NCBI GenBank assembly: GCA_003667245.1
Contig: RCNN01000083.1
Location: forward strand, 20,776 to 84,775
Direction: 5' to 3'
DNA length: 64,000 bases
Source of the DNA: Heterostelium multicystogenum
Taxonomy: Eukaryota > Evosea > Eumycetozoa > Acytosteliales > Acytosteliaceae
The notes below the pieces were generated by a model. It did no database searches, had not been told where the DNA came from, and worked only from the letters and a program-made list of their open reading frames with translations. Made by a program: the position numbers and the translations under genes. Positions 23,785 to 35,728 of the stretch are shown here, piece by piece; position 1 is the stretch's first letter, and every line of letters starts with the position of its first letter.

Positions 23785-24375
23785 CTTGTTCAATTCCAAT
23801 AAACTAACGCTGCTATTATGTGTGTGCTGTTTAGTTCGGAAATTGATAAAATCATTGGTAAAATCATTAATTTTATCAATGATTTGCTTATTTTATTTTA
23901 TTGTTTTATAAACAACGCTTTGCTTTAAAATCTATTTTTATTCTGTAACTTGAATTAGGGGTATTTGTTGTTATTTTCAGACTTCATTACCTAACCCCCC
24001 CTCACCCACCTCCGATTCCTACATCATTCACAACCAACGAACCAACCTCATAACAACATTCATTCATTCACACATCATTCATTCATTACTAATTGTAATA
24101 GTAATAGTCATTATATATATAAATATAGATAAATATAGATATAGGTATATTCATTTATCATATTTATTAGTCATTAGTTAATTTCATTCAATAGTTATAT
24201 GTTTTAGATAGATAGGACTAGTGTAGTGTTGTGTCGATATTAAAGTTGATTGATATCTATTTTTGATGGTTGAATCGTCAACAAATGCCCTGAATGATTT
24301 AAGTTATCTCTGTTTCAGTTCGATCTAAAATATTTATTTATCTTTGTTGAACAATCTACAGTTTACTCAGATAAA
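23785..24375. other. Intergenic, promoter of the CorA-type gene
   Basis: 591 bases with an unusual C-rich patch at about 23994-24018 (CCCCCCCTCACCCACC) and ATTC repeats at 24060-24090 in otherwise AT-rich DNA. No gene seen. Confidence 0.55.
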
Positions 24376-25928
24376 ATGGAGCTACAACCATTGAATGTGT
24401 CTTCTTCGACTACAACATTATCGACTTCTTCAGGGTCATCATGTACATCTCCATCGACCAATAAAAATGACAGCATCACTCTAGATAATGACAATAATGC
24501 TAACAATATAACTTTAGACAATAATATCAATAATAACAATATTGATAGTTGTACTGCTACTCCTGCTGACACAACTACGACAATCGCTTCAAACAATGAT
24601 TCTCCAAACCAACAATCACAATCACCTCCCATCAAGACCAATGATAATGTTTTATTAAATGATTGTTCTATCGCACACACTTTGATACCGACTGGAAGCG
24701 ACACAATTCAAAGAACCATCGAGAAAGATATTATGCTATCACTTGGCAAACATATAGTTTTGACCTCTTCAGCCTCCAATCCAACCCAAAAGTCATTCTC
24801 TGAGATTATTGGTACGTAACTATGAAAGATCAACTATTACATCTCTGACTAATAATCGCCAACATGATGCAATAGATTTCATTAGAACAAAGAAAGATTG
24901 TCAAGATAGCAATAATAACAATATACACTATTGGATTGAATTACAATCTTTATCAGATGCGGAAATCACTGAGATTTGCCAAGTACTTGGTGTTCATAAT
25001 CTTACCATCAGCGATATACAAGGAATAGGTAAATTACCATATTACTATTCTATTTGTCGTAGAATAATTTGGTCGAATATTAATATCGATTACCGCCTTA
25101 ATAGAAACAAGAGAGAAGTGTGAATTCTTTTCAAATCATTTGTTTGTTGTAGTCAATGAAATTCACTACGAGGATGGCTCAAATAACTTGGTATCTGGAA
25201 GCCTTAATTTATTGCTGTTCAAGAACATAATAGTCACTTTCCATCATAAACCACTAATTAGTACCTCACAGGTGATGAGAATGATCAAGTATTCACCAAC
25301 TGGAATGCTGCCATCAGCTGCTTGGATCATATATGCATATCTAGACTGTATTGCAGATATTTACATTGATTTGGTCGACAAGTTGATGCTGGAGGTGCAG
25401 TCTCTTGATGAACTACTTCTAGTTCTCAGTGGATTGAAGCAGAACGAACTATTCACCCGTATTGGTATGGCAGGACGTCGTGTCATCTCGTTACACAGTG
25501 GAATTTTTGGCAAGAGTGAAATCATATCGGGATTGTTGCGAGATGAGAAGTTGATTCCAGGAAATATGTTTCGTTACTTGAGAAACGTGCAGGACCACGT
25601 CTATCGAATGCTTCAAAAGCTCACCTTATCTCAGAGACTACTCGCCAACATCAACAACATCTATATGGCAAGAATGTCACTGGAGGTATCAGAATCATCT
25701 AATCTTGTTAATAGAAGTATGCGTAAATTCACAGCAGTCAGTATCATTTTCATCCCACTCTCTTTGTTAACCGGTATTTTTGGAATGAATGTCAGACTTC
25801 CAGCTATGGTAGGATTGTATCCAGGTGGTGATGACTACTACTTCTTCATTGGGCTAATGATAACAATGTTTCTTATGGGTTGTGGATCAAGCCATATTCT
25901 TCAGAAGGAGTGGATGGATATAGATTGA
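24376..25928 (+). CDS. CorA-type Mg2+ transporter (2-TM GMN family)
   Basis: Three exons, 24376-24811, 24876-25028 and 25105-25928, join in phase to 470 residues with no frame break. The first about 110 residues are Asn/Ser/Thr-rich low complexity. A cytosolic domain follows, starting DFIRTKKDCQD and containing HYEDGSNNLVSGSLNLLLF. A long helix with SEIISGLLRDEKLIPGNMFR leads to two C-terminal membrane segments, FTAVSIIFIPLSLLTGIFGM and YFFIGLMITMFLMGCG. The selectivity motif GMN is intact and followed by VRLPAM, not the common MPE loop. The family forms pentameric Mg2+ (also Co2+/Ni2+) channels. Which membrane it sits in is not evident. Confidence 0.88.
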
Positions 25929-26207
25929 CAGATATTTCAAGAGTGATATGCAAACAAACGAGACTAGATCAGTCACACCCCATCTTACAACAACGAATGA
26001 AATAAGTTTCAAATAAACATCGATTGACATTAAGTTCGAATTTGGTCAAACATCAGATGCTAAATTTGACATCGGAGTGCAAATTTTGAACAAACCACAA
26101 ATTGTTTTTAACTTTAAAAAACTTATTTAATATTATATTATATCTGACTTTAGTTTTCATATCTGTTTTATATCGAAAGGATAAAAAGCAACAAGTAATA
26201 TTATAAA

Positions 26208-27004
26208 ATGCGCGATGTTAATGATATACATACTAGTTTAACCTTTGTTGAACTTACTACTGTTCATTATAGTGCAGAAGATCCATATGGTTTGTGGAAT
26301 GCATATATTACTTTGACACCATTGATCATCGCCGTCGGTGCAATCACTTTGTTTGTATTCAGACGTGATCTTAGAACTGCTGCTGTATTCGGTGGACTCG
26401 TATTAAGTGAATCAATTAACTATGTATTAAAGAAATCCATCAAAGAACATAGACCTGCTTTTTTCAGTATGTTAATTATAATGTTCAGTTACTATTGATC
26501 TATTCACTTACTAACATTAATGGAATGATTTAAAGAGGAACTAAGAAAACAAAGCTATGGAATGCCATCTAGTCATTCACAATTTATGTTCTTTTTTGCC
26601 ACACTTATGGCATTGTTCTTGCTTAGAAAGCGTATTAAAATCAACAGTAACATTAGAAATGTAATCATTGTATTCCTCTATTTCCTAGCAATATTGGTCG
26701 CATACTCAAGGTAATACTCTCTCAAGATTTAACATCAAAACCAATATCCAACACTAACTTTTGTTTTATTAGATATCACCTTTACTATCATACAGCTAAA
26801 CAGGTGTTCTTTGGAAGTTTGGTTGGATTAATTTTAGCTCCAATCTATTTCTGTGTTGTAGAGTTTATTTTTGTACCTCACATCTTCCCTGTTCTCATCA
26901 ACTCAAGCATTGGAAGTTACTTTTATTTGAGAGACTCCTCTAAAATTGACAACATTATGGAGTTTGAATACAAACAATGTGATGAGAGAATTAAAGAAGA
27001 ATAA
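26208..27004 (+). CDS. dolpp1: Dolichyldiphosphatase (DOLPP1)
   Basis: Hydrolyses dolichyl diphosphate in the ER lumen so that dolichyl phosphate is recycled for N-glycosylation. Exons 26208-26466, 26536-26710 and 26773-27004 join in phase to 221 residues, close to the animal enzyme (238). The N-terminus has SLTFVELTTVHY and YITLTPLIIAVGAITLFVFR. The PAP2 active-site motifs are K-x6-RP in KKSIKEHRP, SYGMPSSHSQ and SRYHLYYHTAKQ. Four membrane helices are visible, and the C-terminus IGSYFYLRDSS plus EFEYKQ matches DOLPP1. No frame break. The gene converges on CNOT2. Confidence 0.95.
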
Positions 27005-27338
27005 AAAGATATAATAAATAAATTAGTTACTAATTAAACAACGGAAAGAATACAATATGTGCAATAAGGGTAAGGCGTCTCATGATGTTTGAACATAAGT
27101 AGTTTATTATCAAGACAATATCTACTTATCAATAGATTTATGTTAGGGTTGTGGAAGGTATTTAAAATATACATCGATTATATATTTCAAAACAATGGCT
27201 GGTTTGGTGTGGTCTGGTTGTTCTTCTATTGATTTGAATGTTTGGGTATTGATGGATAAGGTTTGGATTATAGGGAATCTTTACATGACATTGGTTGTGT
27301 AGTGATGATGATGATTAGGTGATTATTTTATCTGGCGT
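27005..27338. other. Convergent 3' region, DOLPP1 and CNOT2
   Basis: 334 AT-rich bases between two stop codons. It must hold both polyadenylation regions. No gene seen. Confidence 0.6.
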
Positions 27339-29117
27339 TTAATTATCTTTCAGTAACATAACCAAACACTCTCTGGTTTCTAGAACGTCATGTGGCAAGA
27401 CGAAATTATCTCTCCTTACGGTCTCCCATATTGTTACATCAAAGAAGATGAACGATCCAATTTCATATGCTGGAGTTACGTTGGATTCAGTGTTGGGTGC
27501 TTTAGTCAACCATATTTTGCCTTCCTTGTGATATCGCCACTCACGATCGTACAATTCCAATGCTGCGTGTATCTGTAGTACATCCTTTGGCATCGAGTAA
27601 AAGATATAAAAACAGTGTCTCGTATGTGTATAGACTCATTTTGTACGCGGGTGATTCGAGTCCTGGTGTTGAGTAGCATGCTGGTAGGTAGTACTCTGGT
27701 TTTCTCTGAATAGATGTGTCATACCAAGGTGATCCAAATTGTGTACTCAAATCTCTACAAGAATTCGTTAAAGTGCAATCAGTATACTCATCAACAACTG
27801 TGCTTAAACAATTATAATTACCCAGGAGAATTAAGATTAAGACCTAAACATGTCAAATCTATACCGATTGTAAGAGTACTAACATCTACATCCTGTGTTT
27901 TTAATAATGTTTAATAAACCTAACAAACCATACTTGTGATTTGGCTGAGAAAGTTTATCAATGTTAGTTGTTATTTTAGCTTTACTGTCAGCTTGTTATG
28001 TTTGATGGCTTACATCTTTTAGCAGCTTATCATCCTGTTTTTGTGAGGCTCTTTGTAATGGCTGTTGATTTTGTTGTTGTTGCTGTTGTTTAGCTTGTTG
28101 GTATGGTGTATATAAGTCTTGTTCATCCTGTTGCTGTTGCTGTTGTTGTTGTTGCTGTTGTTGTTGTTGTTGCTGTTGTTGCTGCTGCATTTGTAATTGT
28201 TGCTGTTGTGTCATCTTTGGCATTTTACCTGAACCTCCAAGTGCAGGGAAATCACTTAGATTATCATATAAATCCTCTAGCTTTTGTTGTGGATTTGGTT
28301 GCATGCCACCAACAGCAACACCTTTTTGCTGCTGTATCACTTGTGATGCGAATGTTTGTGGATATGGTGGCTGTTGAAGTCCAGCTGGTCTTTGTAGCGA
28401 GTTCAAATGTGATGACATTGAGTTCATTTGTTGTTGATTTGATGGTTGTTGCTGATTTGATTGTTGATTATTTACACCGTTGAGTCCTCCTGCCAAACGA
28501 CTATTTTGCTGCTGTTGTTGGGGAGTGACACTTCTGCCTCCTACTTGTTGCTGCTGCTGCTGTTGTTGTTGTTGTTGTTGCGATGTTAGTATATTGCCTA
28601 CAGACGATCTGAGTTGTTGAGGTAGCATGCCATTGCCACCACCAACAACGCTTCCCGAACCAACACCTCCTCCAACCACTGATTGTGGTGGTTGTTGACC
28701 TACTAAATTCATATTAGACATTGCGTTCATCATCGAGGCCATGTTCATCTGTGGTGGTCCTCCCATCGATGAAAGTGAAGGTGGAGGACCAATATTTGGA
28801 TTTGGCATTCCCATGCCAACCATTGATCCATCGTACCGGGAGGACGTGTCATATCTCTTGGCGGTACGCCAGTACCAGATACATTACTTGGGAATCTACT
28901 CATGGGTGGCTGTGAACCTGGTGGTGGAACCATTACACCTGGAGGTGGAACCATTACACCTCTAGGATTCATCATATCGTGTGCACCTATGTTTATGTAG
29001 TAGATTGATCATCATTCAATTAGCAATCAACCATCACCATCATTTTCATCATCAACAATCGATACTCGACATACCATTACGAACATTCATATTTACATTA
29101 GAATATGGAGTAGACAT
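27339..29117 (-). CDS. CNOT2: CNOT2/NOT2 subunit of the CCR4-NOT complex
   Basis: NOT2 with NOT1 and NOT3 forms the NOT module of the CCR4-NOT deadenylase, which controls mRNA decay and translation. Four exons: 29075-29117 (start MSTPYSNVNMNVRNG), 28014-28986, 27822-27944 and 27339-27754, about 517 residues. The N-terminal half is Pro/Met/Gln-rich with long CAG/CAA-encoded polyQ (28130-28195, 28550-28580). The NOT-box follows: KYGLLGLLNIIK, GIDLTCLGLNLNSPG, TQFGSPW, SMPKDVLQIHAALELYDREW, RYHKEGKIWLTKAP, YEIGSFIFFD. Frame breaks are in short homopolymers at 28838-28840 (C), 27898-27902 (A) and 27608-27612 (T). The gene is presumably essential, so these are sequencing errors. Confidence 0.95.
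28130..28195. repeat. CAG/CAA (polyQ) repeat in CNOT2
   Basis: Mixed CTG/TTG units on the plus strand encode about 20 consecutive Gln on the minus strand. The mix of codons makes length instability less likely than for a pure repeat. Confidence 0.85.
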
Positions 29118-30466
29118 GTTTAATCTCCTCAACTAACGTATATTCTCTTCTGCTGCTACTTCTAATTCTTCCTATTCCTCTTTTTTTTCTATTCAATTCG
29201 ACTAAATCTTAGGCTAATAGTAACAACTTTTTGACCGCTCTTCACGACTAAGTATTAAAGTAGGGTACTATCAAATTGTGGTCTTTATTTGATCTATATT
29301 ATTATTATCTTAGCTTATTTATATTCAGTTTAGTTCAGCTACAATAACAATATCATCTCATACATAAAAAACAACAAACAAAAAACAAAAAAAAAATGAA
29401 AATTTAAAAACAGCATAACTTCAAACATTGAATACTGCGAAGATTACTCCTCTCATATTCGTATTATCGTTGTTGTTATTGTTGTTGTTGTTGTTGTTTT
29501 ATAAGTAATTTTAGGTTTGTTCTACAAATTAATCATTCAACAACAACAGGCAAGCAAGATCAATCAATCATACAAAACCAATAAATTAATTCAATCAATT
29601 CAAACCAAATAAACAACAAATTAGACTTTCCCTAGGGAACTGTGGTTATGTTAATTAAGGAGATAGACAAACTATCTTAAAAGACATAACTAACTTGTCA
29701 AAAGTTAATCATTAACAAACATAAATTAAAAAAATATTCAGAATCAATTCTTTAAGATTTACCATAAAAATTAATTTTAAATCCATTGATTCATTTAAAT
29801 TTGGTTGCATGAATATTGATCTACAAGGTCTCCTTACAGCAAAACTTAATGGTTACTGTTGGTTCGAATCCGATTTTGAGATCTGTCCACTTTCTCACAA
29901 ATTTATTATATTTATCTTTCATTTTATCAAAGCATCTTATCTTTTCACCTCCACCTCAGAAATAAAAAAAAAAACAAATAGAACAATTGTATGATAATTC
30001 AAGTCTATCTTGTTTTCTCAAGTAATTTCTTGAAGTTCCTATCCTGAATAATTTCCTCCACGACTTAGCCTACCTCCACCACAATTTTAGTGCAACATAA
30101 CAAACACCTGAGGTGCAAAGATCAAAGGATATCCTATCAATTTTTGTTTTTGCGAAAACCGTTGCACCATAAATTCTTTGATTTATTTTCATACAAAACG
30201 ATGGCACTGGGTAACGTTGGATCCCTCACCGATCAGATATACAATCACTTGCACAATCCACCATTTTTCCAAAAAAAAAAAACTGATGAATTGTTATTGC
30301 ATCCCTGCCTACAAAATAGAAAAATTAAAAAAAGAATTTTTGTGTTGCCTCATCTGACTCTGCCCTAATTTCAAAGCTTGGATACTTCTTTTTGACAATC
30401 ATTTCCATAGAATTAACAAATAATTATTTTGTTGTTATATTTATATAGTAGCCAATAATAATAATA
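29118..30466. other. Intergenic, 1.35 kb
   Basis: Divergent region between CNOT2 and the tetraspan gene. T- and A-rich tracts, a GTT-type repeat (29468-29497) and short open frames (29809-29994, 30090-30368) whose composition does not look coding. Nothing else seen. Confidence 0.55.
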
Positions 30467-31074
30467 ATGAATAAAGGAATCTTATTGTTTTATCTTGTTG
30501 ATTATCCCCTTGGTTCTCTTGATTGTCGCCTATTCCTCATACTGGTATAAGGTCCAAAATGAAGATGATTCCTCAGAGTACGCCGTATTCAAAGCTGGTG
30601 GAATTCAAGATCAGCGATGGAGGCAACTCAATCACCAGATCTTGGAAACAATATTTCGGAAACGAGAAAAGCTATAAGAACACCTTGAGCATCTTCAATG
30701 CTTCTTTGGCCTTTGCTGTCATTGCTTGGATCATCAACATTTTAGCCATCGTATTCATAGTATTCAGTCTTGTTGGTATTCTGTCAAAGATCCCATTGCC
30801 ATTGGGTTTTGTCACCAAGATTCTTCCAATTGGTGTCTTTATTTGTTGCCTCATCTCAATGTTCATCTTTATTGGAGCCCCATCAGCCAAAATGAAGGAC
30901 TGCAAGAATGTTAGCATCGACGAAATCTGCGAAAGAAATGAGATGAACAAGAAGTTGATTGGAAGCGAAGATGGAATCAAATGGGGACCAATTGAAGGTT
31001 GGGCATGTGTTATCATCTCTGCTTTCTTCTCTTTGATAGCCTCTATCATCTCCATGATGGTCGCCAGCTATTAA
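30467..31074 (+). CDS. Four-helix membrane protein, unknown
   Basis: Protein of about 200 residues with four predicted membrane segments: the N-terminal LLIIPLVLLIVAYSSYW, AIAWIINILAIVF with the following VFSLVG, the segment ILPIGVFICCLISMFIFIG, and the C-terminal ACVIISAFFSLIASII. The first loop carries YKVQNEDDSSEYAVF and the second loop has two Cys (KDCKNVSIDEICE). This is a claudin/tetraspan-like layout, but I cannot name a family. Frame breaks are at a T4 run (30488-30491) and an A3 run (30591-30593), and removing one base in each gives one continuous frame from the ATG at 30467. Confidence 0.65.
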
Positions 31075-31202
31075 TCATGCATAAATAGATAAATAAAAAA
31101 GCCACTCCTATGATTATATAATTAATTCAGTAATGTTTGTTATTTGAGATATTTATATTTGTATATTTTAATGTTTGTTTATTTTTTCAAACATATTTTA
31201 TT

Positions 31203-34112
31203 TTACTCTCGCTTGACTCTTCTGTTCGATGAGTGAAGAAATAAATTCATTAGTGATTTACGCAAGAGATCGAATGGAATGATGGTAAGTGAAGCGAGGA
31301 TGATGACAACCCATTCGTTGAGGTTGAGTCCAACTGTTCTGAGTACACGTCACCAATGTAGGTGAAAACAATTTGTACAACGAAAATGAAGAGAACTACA
31401 ACGATGAATCCCTTGTTGTCCAAAAGGTGGTCGAACAAGTTGAGTCTGTGAGTACGGACGTTGAATGCGTTGATGACTGCCATGAAAATAAAGAATGCAA
31501 AGAAAGCTGTCAAGAATACTGGCTCCGATGGAATACCGTGTCTGGTAAAGTATGACTCTACGAAATCATTCGACAAGAATGTAACTGACATTGCCCAAAT
31601 GAAATGGTCCACCACTTAAAATTGAAGCCCACATTCTAGAATTGATATCAAAATAATTAGCATTTTGATTCCAATTTACTAATATTTTTGATTACCTACC
31701 TTGTTGTAATAATATTTTTGATCTCTCTTGATTGGTTTGTTCTTCATGTAACGTTCAAGAGCTGGTTCACCTCCGAATGCGAGAGCTGCAAGAGTGTCCA
31801 TAACAAGATTGACCCAAAGCAATTGAATAAGAGTGAGTGGGAAATCGATACCCATGAATGGACCTAAAAAATACGATAAGTGTGGAGGCAACATTGATTG
31901 TCGATTGGAATACAATAAACTTTTGGATGGACTTGTAGATGGTACGTCCATAGAGGACAGCCTTGGTAATTGATGCAAAGTTATCGTCGAGAATGACAAT
32001 ATCGGCGGCTTCCTTTGATACTTCGGAACCACTACCCATGGCGAAACCAACATCGGCGTGCTTGAGTGCGGCAGAATCATTTACACCGTCACCAGTCATA
32101 CCAACAACCTTGTGAAGTGATTGAGCAACATTGGACGAAACGGGTCTTGTCTCTTGGAAGTGCACGTGAGACAACACGCAAATGTGGAATCATTTCCTTG
32201 AGACGCTCATCAGTGACGTGTTGCAAATCGAGTGAAGTGATGACAACACCTGGTTGGTGTTCCTCTCCTGGAGAGATCAATCCAATTTGGTGGGCAACAG
32301 CAATAGCAGTTTCACGCTTGTCACCAGTAATCATGACAACTTGGACACCAGCACCCTTGGCAATTTGAATAGCATCTCTTGATTCTTCACGAATTTTCAT
32401 CATAAACACCTACAACACCAACCAAAATTAAATTGTTTGGTAATTTTTCAGTTTCCTTTAGTGGCTCCTTTGAGACGGCAACAGCAATAACTCTGATACC
32501 TTGTTCTGACAACTTGTTGATCTCTGTTGTGAATGCATCGATATTTGGAATTGGTTCAATAAATCCATCCTCATTGAAATGAGAAGTGCAACGACTAATT
32601 ACAATCTCTGGAGCACCTTTCAAACATGTAATATCAATAGAATCAGCATTGTGGTGATTGGAACATCTAAAATAAAACAAAGTTAGAATTTGAACCACAA
32701 TTGTTGTACGTATCATTTGTTTCTTTCACTTACTTTAAGATACCTAATGGTGGTTTACCAGATGCTCCACCTTGAATTGGAACATTCAAAAGGGCAGCTG
32801 AATATTTACGCTCCGAATGGAAAAGAATTTCCTTTACAATTTCAACGTTGTAATCTTTCATGAGGGAGTTTTGGTCGAGAATTGAAGAAGTGCCTTGTCG
32901 GATGCATTTCCACCTACAATTTGTCCATCCTCATCGATGACTGATGATGTTGATTCTCTAACTGCGAATGAGAGTACGTCTCTGAGTTCCTGTGGGATAT
33001 GGCTGAATCCCTTATAGGTTACACCGCTTCCACTTACAAAGGTACGTGGGATGAACTGACCTTTGGTGATTGTACCTGTTTTTATCGACGAACAAGATAT
33101 CCAAGCTACCGGCAGTTTCAATACCAAGCAACTTACGAACCAATACCTTAGCCTTGAGCAACTTACGCATGTTCAAAGAAAGTACGATGGCAATCATCAT
33201 TGGCAAACCCTCTGGTACAGCTACTACAATAATGATAATGGCCAATGTGATAGAGTTGACAATATCACGAAGAACCATGGGTAGTTGGAGATGTAGGTAA
33301 CAATTTGGTCCCATTGATATCCATTGTTCCATGATAAACTGCTTGAAGAGGAAAGAAACAACGATGAAACATGCACCAATGTAACCGAGTGTGGAGATGT
33401 TGTCGGCCAACTTTCCAAGCTTGATTTGGAGTGGTGATTCACGCTCGTCTGCCTTTGAAAGTTCGACGGCAAGCTCACCATAGATGGTGGAGCTACCAAC
33501 GCTGTCGACCATGAGTACACCCTCACCGTCCTCTACGACGGAACCACGGAAACACAAATGGTCATCAAGGAAGTTATTCTTGTAAGCGGGCTTGTAGGAG
33601 TCGGGAGCAACGGTCTTCTTTTCGAGTTGGCTCTCACCATTGAGCGACGATTGATTCACAAATAGTTCTCCGGCAACTAGCTTGCCATCGGCTGGAATCT
33701 TGTCACCAGCTTGTAAAAGGACGTAGTCACCAACGACCACATCAAAAGCATAGATATTCTGTACGTGATTTCCGTTACGGAAGACGTTGCACTTGATACG
33801 CGAAGCTTTCTCTTGGAGCTCCTGGAAGGAGTTCTCATTCTTATACTCGGAATAGGTCGAAACGAATGTTGCCAAGAACACAGCACTCGCAATACCGATG
33901 CCCTCGAACCATTCTGCATAGCCAAAGAAAGCCAACACCACAGTGATGACCAATGCTACACACAAAATATGAATCAGTGGATCTTCAAAGTTGCCTTTCA
34001 ACTTTTCAAAGAAACTCTCTACTTTTACAGGAGGCAATGTATTTGCACCATACTTTTCTCTATTTTCATTTACTTTTCTTTCATCTAAACCATTGAAATG
34101 ATATTTTACCAT
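31203..34112 (-). CDS. PMCA-type Ca2+-transporting P-type ATPase
   Basis: P-type (IIB-like) calcium pump of about 925 residues. It starts MVKYHFNGLDERKVNENREK without a long N-terminal extension and ends shortly after the last helix (SSNRRVKRE), so no calmodulin-binding tail is seen, like the dictyostelid contractile-vacuole pump PAT1. In order: helices 1-2, the actuator motif LNGES, VAVPEGLPM in helix 4, the phosphorylation site DKTGT (33070-33090), ITCLKGAPE for nucleotide binding, MITGDKRETA, MTGDGVNDSAALK, WVNLVMDTLAAL in helix 6. Introns are at 32667-32733 and 31636-31699. Breaks include an A5 run inside the DKTGT codons (33079-33083 T run), about 32400, about 32160, an A run at 31866-31871, about 31600 and about 31345. 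Confidence 0.93.
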
Positions 34113-34220
34113 GGTTGCTGTTGTTGTTTAATATTTTATTATTTTTTATGAATGCCAAAATAAAAAACAAAATATAATAATCTATCTATCTATCTATATT
34201 GTTATCTGTATTTATATAAG

Positions 34221-34246
34221 TAATAATAATAATAATAATAATAATA
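34221..34246. repeat. TAA microsatellite
   Basis: Eight TAA units in tandem, followed within 20 bases by another TAA run. Confidence 0.85.
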
Positions 34247-34938
34247 TTCTATAAATAATAATAATAATAATATAATATGTAATGTAATATTTTTAACTAA
34301 TATAATTATTAGTTTTTGTTTAGATTAAGTTAGTTAAGTTAGTTGGTTAGTTAGTTTTAGTTCGTGATACAATTACACAAATTACATGATTATTTGTGAA
34401 AATGATATCTGTCTATTTTCAACTATTATTATTAATTTTATTTTATTTCAATGTGTGTTACTGATGACTGGATGTGTTGTTGAATAAATATATATGGATA
34501 GTGTTAACTAACTCTATATATTAACACATATATTATTATTAATATCGTATCGACTATTAAACTAATTTGAACTAAATCATGTAATTTGGTAACTTTAAAA
34601 AGTTGTCAACAAAGAAGCTCCTAAATATTTAGGCTTCCAACTGCTGACTTGACAATATTTACTTACTTTACTCAAAACCTAATACTAATGCGACATAAAC
34701 TATCTTTCTGTTTGTCTTATTCTATCTATATTACTTTAATAATAACTATGAACGAAATAACAACCAACTAAACCAATCTATCTATCTATCTATCAGCTAT
34801 CTGTTTGTTGCTATTTGTTTATTGTTATTACTATATTATTAATTTAATTTAATTATTTAATTAATTAATTTATCAGTCAAATCAAATTGAAGTGCATATA
34901 CTTTGAATTTTCTTTACCTGTCCTATTAGCCTATCTAC

Positions 34939-34971
<33 letters not shown>

Positions 34972-35538
34972 GCTTTAATAAGATTGTGTTGGTGCTGCTT
35001 CCTGCTGATGCTGCTGTTCAACAAAATTATTAATTATTTAAAAATGTTTCGTTTAAAAAAATAGTTTGGGGGTATGTGTTGAATAAAAATAAAAAAAACT
35101 AATTTTCATTTTGGGAACTCAAAAGGTGAGTCAGAGATCAGTTTGGAGTGTGATGACTCACTTCCTTGCTGAGGAAATTGTGACCCATCAGAAAAGCAGA
35201 ATTGTGCCCAAAAGAAGAATTAACTAAATTCTAACTGTTTTGTTTATTTTCTATATTAAACAGTCAAGAATAGAATCATAGATTAGATCAGAATTGTGTG
35301 TTGATTGTTAAAGTTTGATCTTGAATTATCAATTAAACAGTCAGTCTATATAGTCTATCACAATTTCTTCTTTGTAATGTCGACAACAAATCAACAATCA
35401 CTATTAAACCTACCACCTGCTTATAAGCCTATAAGTCATGAGTCTTAAAATTTAATTTAATAGGACCAATTTGGTTTGAAAATTGGAAATTTAGATATTC
35501 AGAAATTTGGAAGTGCCTGGAAATAAATTATAATTATT

Positions 35539-35556
35539 ATATATATATATATATAT
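35539..35556. repeat. AT dinucleotide repeat
   Basis: Nine AT units. Confidence 0.85.
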
Positions 35557-35728
35557 GAGGAGCATACGGTATTTTAAAATTGTACATATTTATTTAGATT
35601 TGAGTTATCGTAATAATATGATTTAACAAAAAACAAAACAAACCCGAAAATAAAGATCTTGGAAACAGATAATGATTGTGGAGGGGAATTGTATATGTGT
35701 TTATGTATTTTTTTGATTTCAACTAAAT

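Larger units (their letters stand above)
34113..35728. other. Intergenic, 1.6 kb
   Basis: Upstream region of the Ca2+-ATPase and downstream region of the GPR180-like gene. TAA repeat (34221-34246), (AT)n (35539-35556) and a 23-codon frame MSTTNQQSLLNLPPAYKPIS at 35377 that could be a short exon but has no partner I can place. Confidence 0.5.

Noticed and set aside
29809..30368. Two plus-strand frames between CNOT2 and the tetraspan gene
   Set aside because: Composition follows AT-rich intergenic DNA, no splice partner or similarity.
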